DNA of 25,233 nt from Thiosulfativibrio sp964387695 (GTDB lineage Bacteria; Pseudomonadota; Gammaproteobacteria; Thiomicrospirales; Thiomicrospiraceae). Location of the stretch: positions 1 to 25,233 of the forward strand of contig CAYLXI010000008.1 of NCBI GenBank assembly GCA_964387695.1, given 5' to 3'. The notes beneath the pieces are model-generated. The model was not told the origin of the DNA and did no database searches. It saw only the letters and a list, made by a program, of their open reading frames with translations. This document shows, piece after piece, positions 23,001 to 25,233 of this stretch (the stretch's first letter is position 1; every line of letters starts with the position of its first letter). The position numbers and the translations under genes are program-made.

Positions 23001-24032
23001 ATGACAGCTCGTTTAACGATTACTCGCCCAGATGATTGGCATGTTCATTTGCGTGATGGCAAAGTTTTAGAAAATACTGTTGCTGATATTAGCCGCTATT
23101 TTGGCCGTGCTATTATTATGCCTAACTTAGTTCCTCCTGTTGTTAATGCCGCACTGGCAAAGACTTATTATGAGCGAATTATGGCAGCTGAACCCAGAGC
23201 AGAATTTAAGCCCTTAATGGTGTTATATTTAACAGACAACACCCGTGTTGAAGATATTTTGGCAGCAAAAGAATCTGGAATTGTTTATGCGGCTAAACTA
23301 TATCCAGCAGGGGCAACCACTAACTCTTCTTCTGGCGTAACAAATGTTGACAATTTAAAAGAAGTTTTTGCATCCATGCAATCTGTAGGTATGCCACTAT
23401 TAATCCACGGTGAAGTGACTCATAGTGATATTGATATATTTGATCGTGAGAAAGTCTTTATTGATACTATTTTAAAGACTTTGGTAGAAAATTATCCAAA
23501 TTTAAGGGTAGTTTTAGAGCATATTACCACCAAATATGCTGTAGAATTTGTTAAGAGTGCAGGCAAAAATATAGCTGCCACCATCACCGTTCATCATTTA
23601 TTGTTTAATAGAAATGATATGCTGGCTGGAGGAATTCGTCCACACTATTATTGTTTACCGATTTTAAAACGCAATACCCATCAAAAAGCATTAATTGCTG
23701 CTGCCACCAGTGGTGATGCTAAATTCTTTTTGGGAACAGATTCAGCACCTCATGCAAAGGGTGCAAAAGAATCAGATTGTGGGTGTGCTGGCTCTTATAC
23801 TGCTCATGCAGCCATTGAGTTATATGCTGAAGTATTTGAAGAAGAAGATGCCCTAGATAAATTAGAGAATTTTGCCAGTTTAAATGGTGCTAATTTTTAT
23901 AAGCTACCTATTAATGCCGATAAAATAACCCTAATAAAAAAATCTTGGGAAGTGCCTGCTACATTAACTTTTGGTGAAGATGAGGTTGTTCCGATAAGAG
24001 CTGGCGATACAGTTTTATGGCAGGTAGAATAG
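23001..24032 (+). CDS. pyrC: Dihydroorotase (class II, PyrC type)
   Basis: Third step of pyrimidine synthesis: reversible cyclisation of carbamoyl-aspartate to dihydroorotate. The 343-aa product (E. coli 348 aa) retains the full two-zinc site: His14 and His16 (DDWHVHLRDG), carboxylated Lys99 (AAKLYPAGATTNS), His136 (LLIHGEV), His174 (VLEHITT) and Asp247 (FLGTDSAPH). The flexible loop region and the substrate residues near RPHYYCLPILKR are present. AGGAAG lies seven bases before the ATG. It converges on mrp with a 36-bp gap. It supplies the same pathway as pyrH, 16 kb away, but is not linked to it. Confidence 0.98.
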   Translation: MTARLTITRPDDWHVHLRDGKVLENTVADISRYFGRAIIMPNLVPPVVNAALAKTYYERIMAAEPRAEFKPLMVLYLTDNTRVEDILAAKESGIVYAAKLYPAGATTNSSSGVTNVDNLKEVFASMQSVGMPLLIHGEVTHSDIDIFDREKVFIDTILKTLVENYPNLRVVLEHITTKYAVEFVKSAGKNIAATITVHHLLFNRNDMLAGGIRPHYYCLPILKRNTHQKALIAAATSGDAKFFLGTDSAPHAKGAKESDCGCAGSYTAHAAIELYAEVFEEEDALDKLENFASLNGANFYKLPINADKITLIKKSWEVPATLTFGEDEVVPIRAGDTVLWQVE

Positions 24033-24057
24033 CCTAGAAATAGAGTTCTTCAGGCTA
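24030..24057. terminator. Hairpin between convergent pyrC and mrp
   Basis: TAGCCT (24030-24035, including the pyrC stop) pairs with AGGCTA (24052-24057), and AGAA with TTCT inside it. There is no T run on the plus strand side, so this is at best a weak or factor-aided terminator. No better one is visible in the short gap. Confidence 0.35.
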
Positions 24058-24068
24058 CTAAACTTGTA

Positions 24069-25193
24069 TTAAGTATTTTGTATGACGATACTTGGAAAAG
24101 CATTTGAATAATTTTTACGCTGTAATGCGATACTTGCGGTAATTTTATGTGCAATATTTCTATATTTTTGTGAAATTTCACTGGTTGGGTTGGCGATGAC
24201 AGTTGGTTTTCCTGCATCTGTTTGTTTGCGAATTTGAGAGCTGAGTGGAAGAGTTTCTAGGAAAGGAACTTGATATTCTTCTGCCATTTTTTTTCCACCA
24301 TTTTCTCCAAAAATGGCTTCTTCATGACCGCAATTTGAGCAGACATAACCGCTCATATTTTCAATAATGCCTAAAATAGGTATATTAACCTTTTCAAACA
24401 TCTTTAATCCCTTACGAGCATCTATTAAAGATATTTCTTGTGGCGTGGTGACGATAACAGCACCCGTGACGGGAATTTGTTGTGATAAGGTCAGTTGTAC
24501 ATCGCCAGTTCCTGGCGGAAGGTCAATAACAAGATAGTCAAGTGCTTGCCAATCGGTTTCTTTTAATAGCTGTATCAGTGTCTGAGTGACAATAGGCCCT
24601 CGCCAAACCATGGGTGTATCTCCTTCCATTAAAGCACCAATTGACATCACTTGTAGTCCATAGGCAGTGAGTGGCAGCATACTTTTGCCATCTTCAGTTT
24701 CAGGTTTTTTGGTAATATTAAGCATGGTTGGAATGCTTGGTCCATAAATGTCAGCATCTAATATTCCGACGCTTGCCCCTTCTTGTTGTAGGGCAAGTGC
24801 AAGGTTAACACTGGTGGTTGATTTACCCACGCCTCCTTTACCTGATGAAACGGCAATGATATTTTTAACATTACTAAAAGGGGTGGTATTTCCTTGAGTG
24901 TCATGGCTGGTGATATTGCTAATCCAGTTAAACTGTATGGATTCCACTTCATTAATATCTTGCAAAAGGTGGGTTATTTGTTGTTCAAAATATGGAATAA
25001 GGCTTTTAGCAGGGTAGGACATTTCAAAAGATAGAGTTAAGATGCCTTTTTTGATAGATATTTCAGAAATAGATTTAGACTTAATAAAATCTTGTTGCAA
25101 GTTAGGGTCGGTTACTTGAGAAAGACACTCTTCTATTTGTTGCTGAAGCTCATTGGAAATAGTTTGACCAAATAGTTTTTTAAAAAAGCTCAT
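24069..25193 (-). CDS. mrp: Iron-sulfur cluster carrier protein Mrp/ApbC
   Basis: P-loop ATPase of the MinD/Mrp family that binds and passes on [4Fe-4S] clusters. The 374-aa product has an N-terminal MIP18/DUF59-like domain (about 15-90), the deviant Walker A GKGGVGKS (118-125), ILDADIYGPSIPTML, the Walker B-like YLVIDLPPGTGD and the cluster-binding CxxC Cys285/Cys288 in YVCSNCGHE. The ATG start has AGGA eight bases upstream. The upstream neighbour is outside the window; in E. coli it is metG, divergent. A palindrome like those before tsf and cheV lies 25 bp before the start codon. Confidence 0.95.
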   Translation of the reverse strand: MSFFKKLFGQTISNELQQQIEECLSQVTDPNLQQDFIKSKSISEISIKKGILTLSFEMSYPAKSLIPYFEQQITHLLQDINEVESIQFNWISNITSHDTQGNTTPFSNVKNIIAVSSGKGGVGKSTTSVNLALALQQEGASVGILDADIYGPSIPTMLNITKKPETEDGKSMLPLTAYGLQVMSIGALMEGDTPMVWRGPIVTQTLIQLLKETDWQALDYLVIDLPPGTGDVQLTLSQQIPVTGAVIVTTPQEISLIDARKGLKMFEKVNIPILGIIENMSGYVCSNCGHEEAIFGENGGKKMAEEYQVPFLETLPLSSQIRKQTDAGKPTVIANPTSEISQKYRNIAHKITASIALQRKNYSNAFPSIVIQNT

Positions 25194-25217
25194 AAAATGA
25201 ATCCTGTTTTTCCATGG

Positions 25218-25233
25218 TTTTTACCAGGCCTGG
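25218..25233. promoter_or_regulatory. Palindrome, site 3 of 3 (before mrp, cut by window end)
   Basis: TTTTTACCAGGCCTGG is identical to the first 16 bases of site 1. The window ends before the right arm can be read. The centre (25228/25229) is about 35 bp before the mrp start codon on the minus strand, a normal place for an operator. Confidence 0.5.

Overview
The window is an AT-rich stretch of a gammaproteobacterial chromosome, from a draft or metagenome-derived assembly (there is a run of exactly 100 N). The class assignment rests on the block rpsB-tsf-pyrH-frr-uppS-cdsA-rseP-bamA-skp-lpxD-fabZ-lpxA-lpxB-rnhB, with map-glnD divergent from rpsB, which is the classical gammaproteobacterial order. 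The outer-membrane and lipid A genes show a Gram-negative envelope. CheV and a FliL-family protein suggest a motile cell. The genus cannot be fixed from this sequence; a Thiotrichales or Piscirickettsiaceae-like bacterium is a guess only.

Layout. 1-420: one promoter, tRNA-Ser(GGA), tRNA-Gly(TCC), the 4.5S SRP RNA and an intrinsic terminator. 675-4151 (minus): map then glnD. 4173-6127: rpsB with a long leader, then tsf, closed by a strong terminator. 6353-17655: one nearly continuous, tightly overlapping run from pyrH to rnhB covering UMP kinase, ribosome recycling, undecaprenyl-PP and CDP-diacylglycerol synthesis, RseP, BamA, Skp and the first steps of lipid A synthesis. 17717-18727: cheV. 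18791-18916 (minus): a type B ribosomal protein L36. 19048-20964: YoaA-type helicase. 21199-21981 (minus): a FliL-like secreted or anchored protein and infA. 22402-24032: a HugZ-like protein and pyrC. 24069-25193 (minus): Mrp/ApbC.

The genes are almost all housekeeping genes, so the less ordinary content is between them. (1) A palindrome with core TTACCAGGCCTGGTAA occurs at three gene boundaries: before tsf (perfect, 22 bp), before cheV (imperfect) and before mrp (cut by the window end). It looks like an operator or a dispersed palindromic element. (2) A 131-bp element with about 34-bp imperfect terminal inverted repeats bounded by TA lies between tsf and pyrH. A half copy lies immediately before the HugZ-like gene and a decayed remnant lies between frr and uppS. 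This is a MITE-like family. (3) An attenuator-like hairpin sits in the rpsB-tsf spacer, and a perfect 20-bp palindrome encodes the poly-alanine tail of EF-Ts. (4) The N gap is flanked by an identical 55-bp sequence on each side and is probably an unmerged contig overlap, not missing DNA; it contains an 11-bp tandem repeat that covers the stop codon of the helicase gene. (5) dxr is absent from both of its usual places in this cluster.

I found no CRISPR array, phage, toxin-antitoxin pair or defence island. If the window holds something undescribed, the best candidates are the palindrome set and the MITE-like family.
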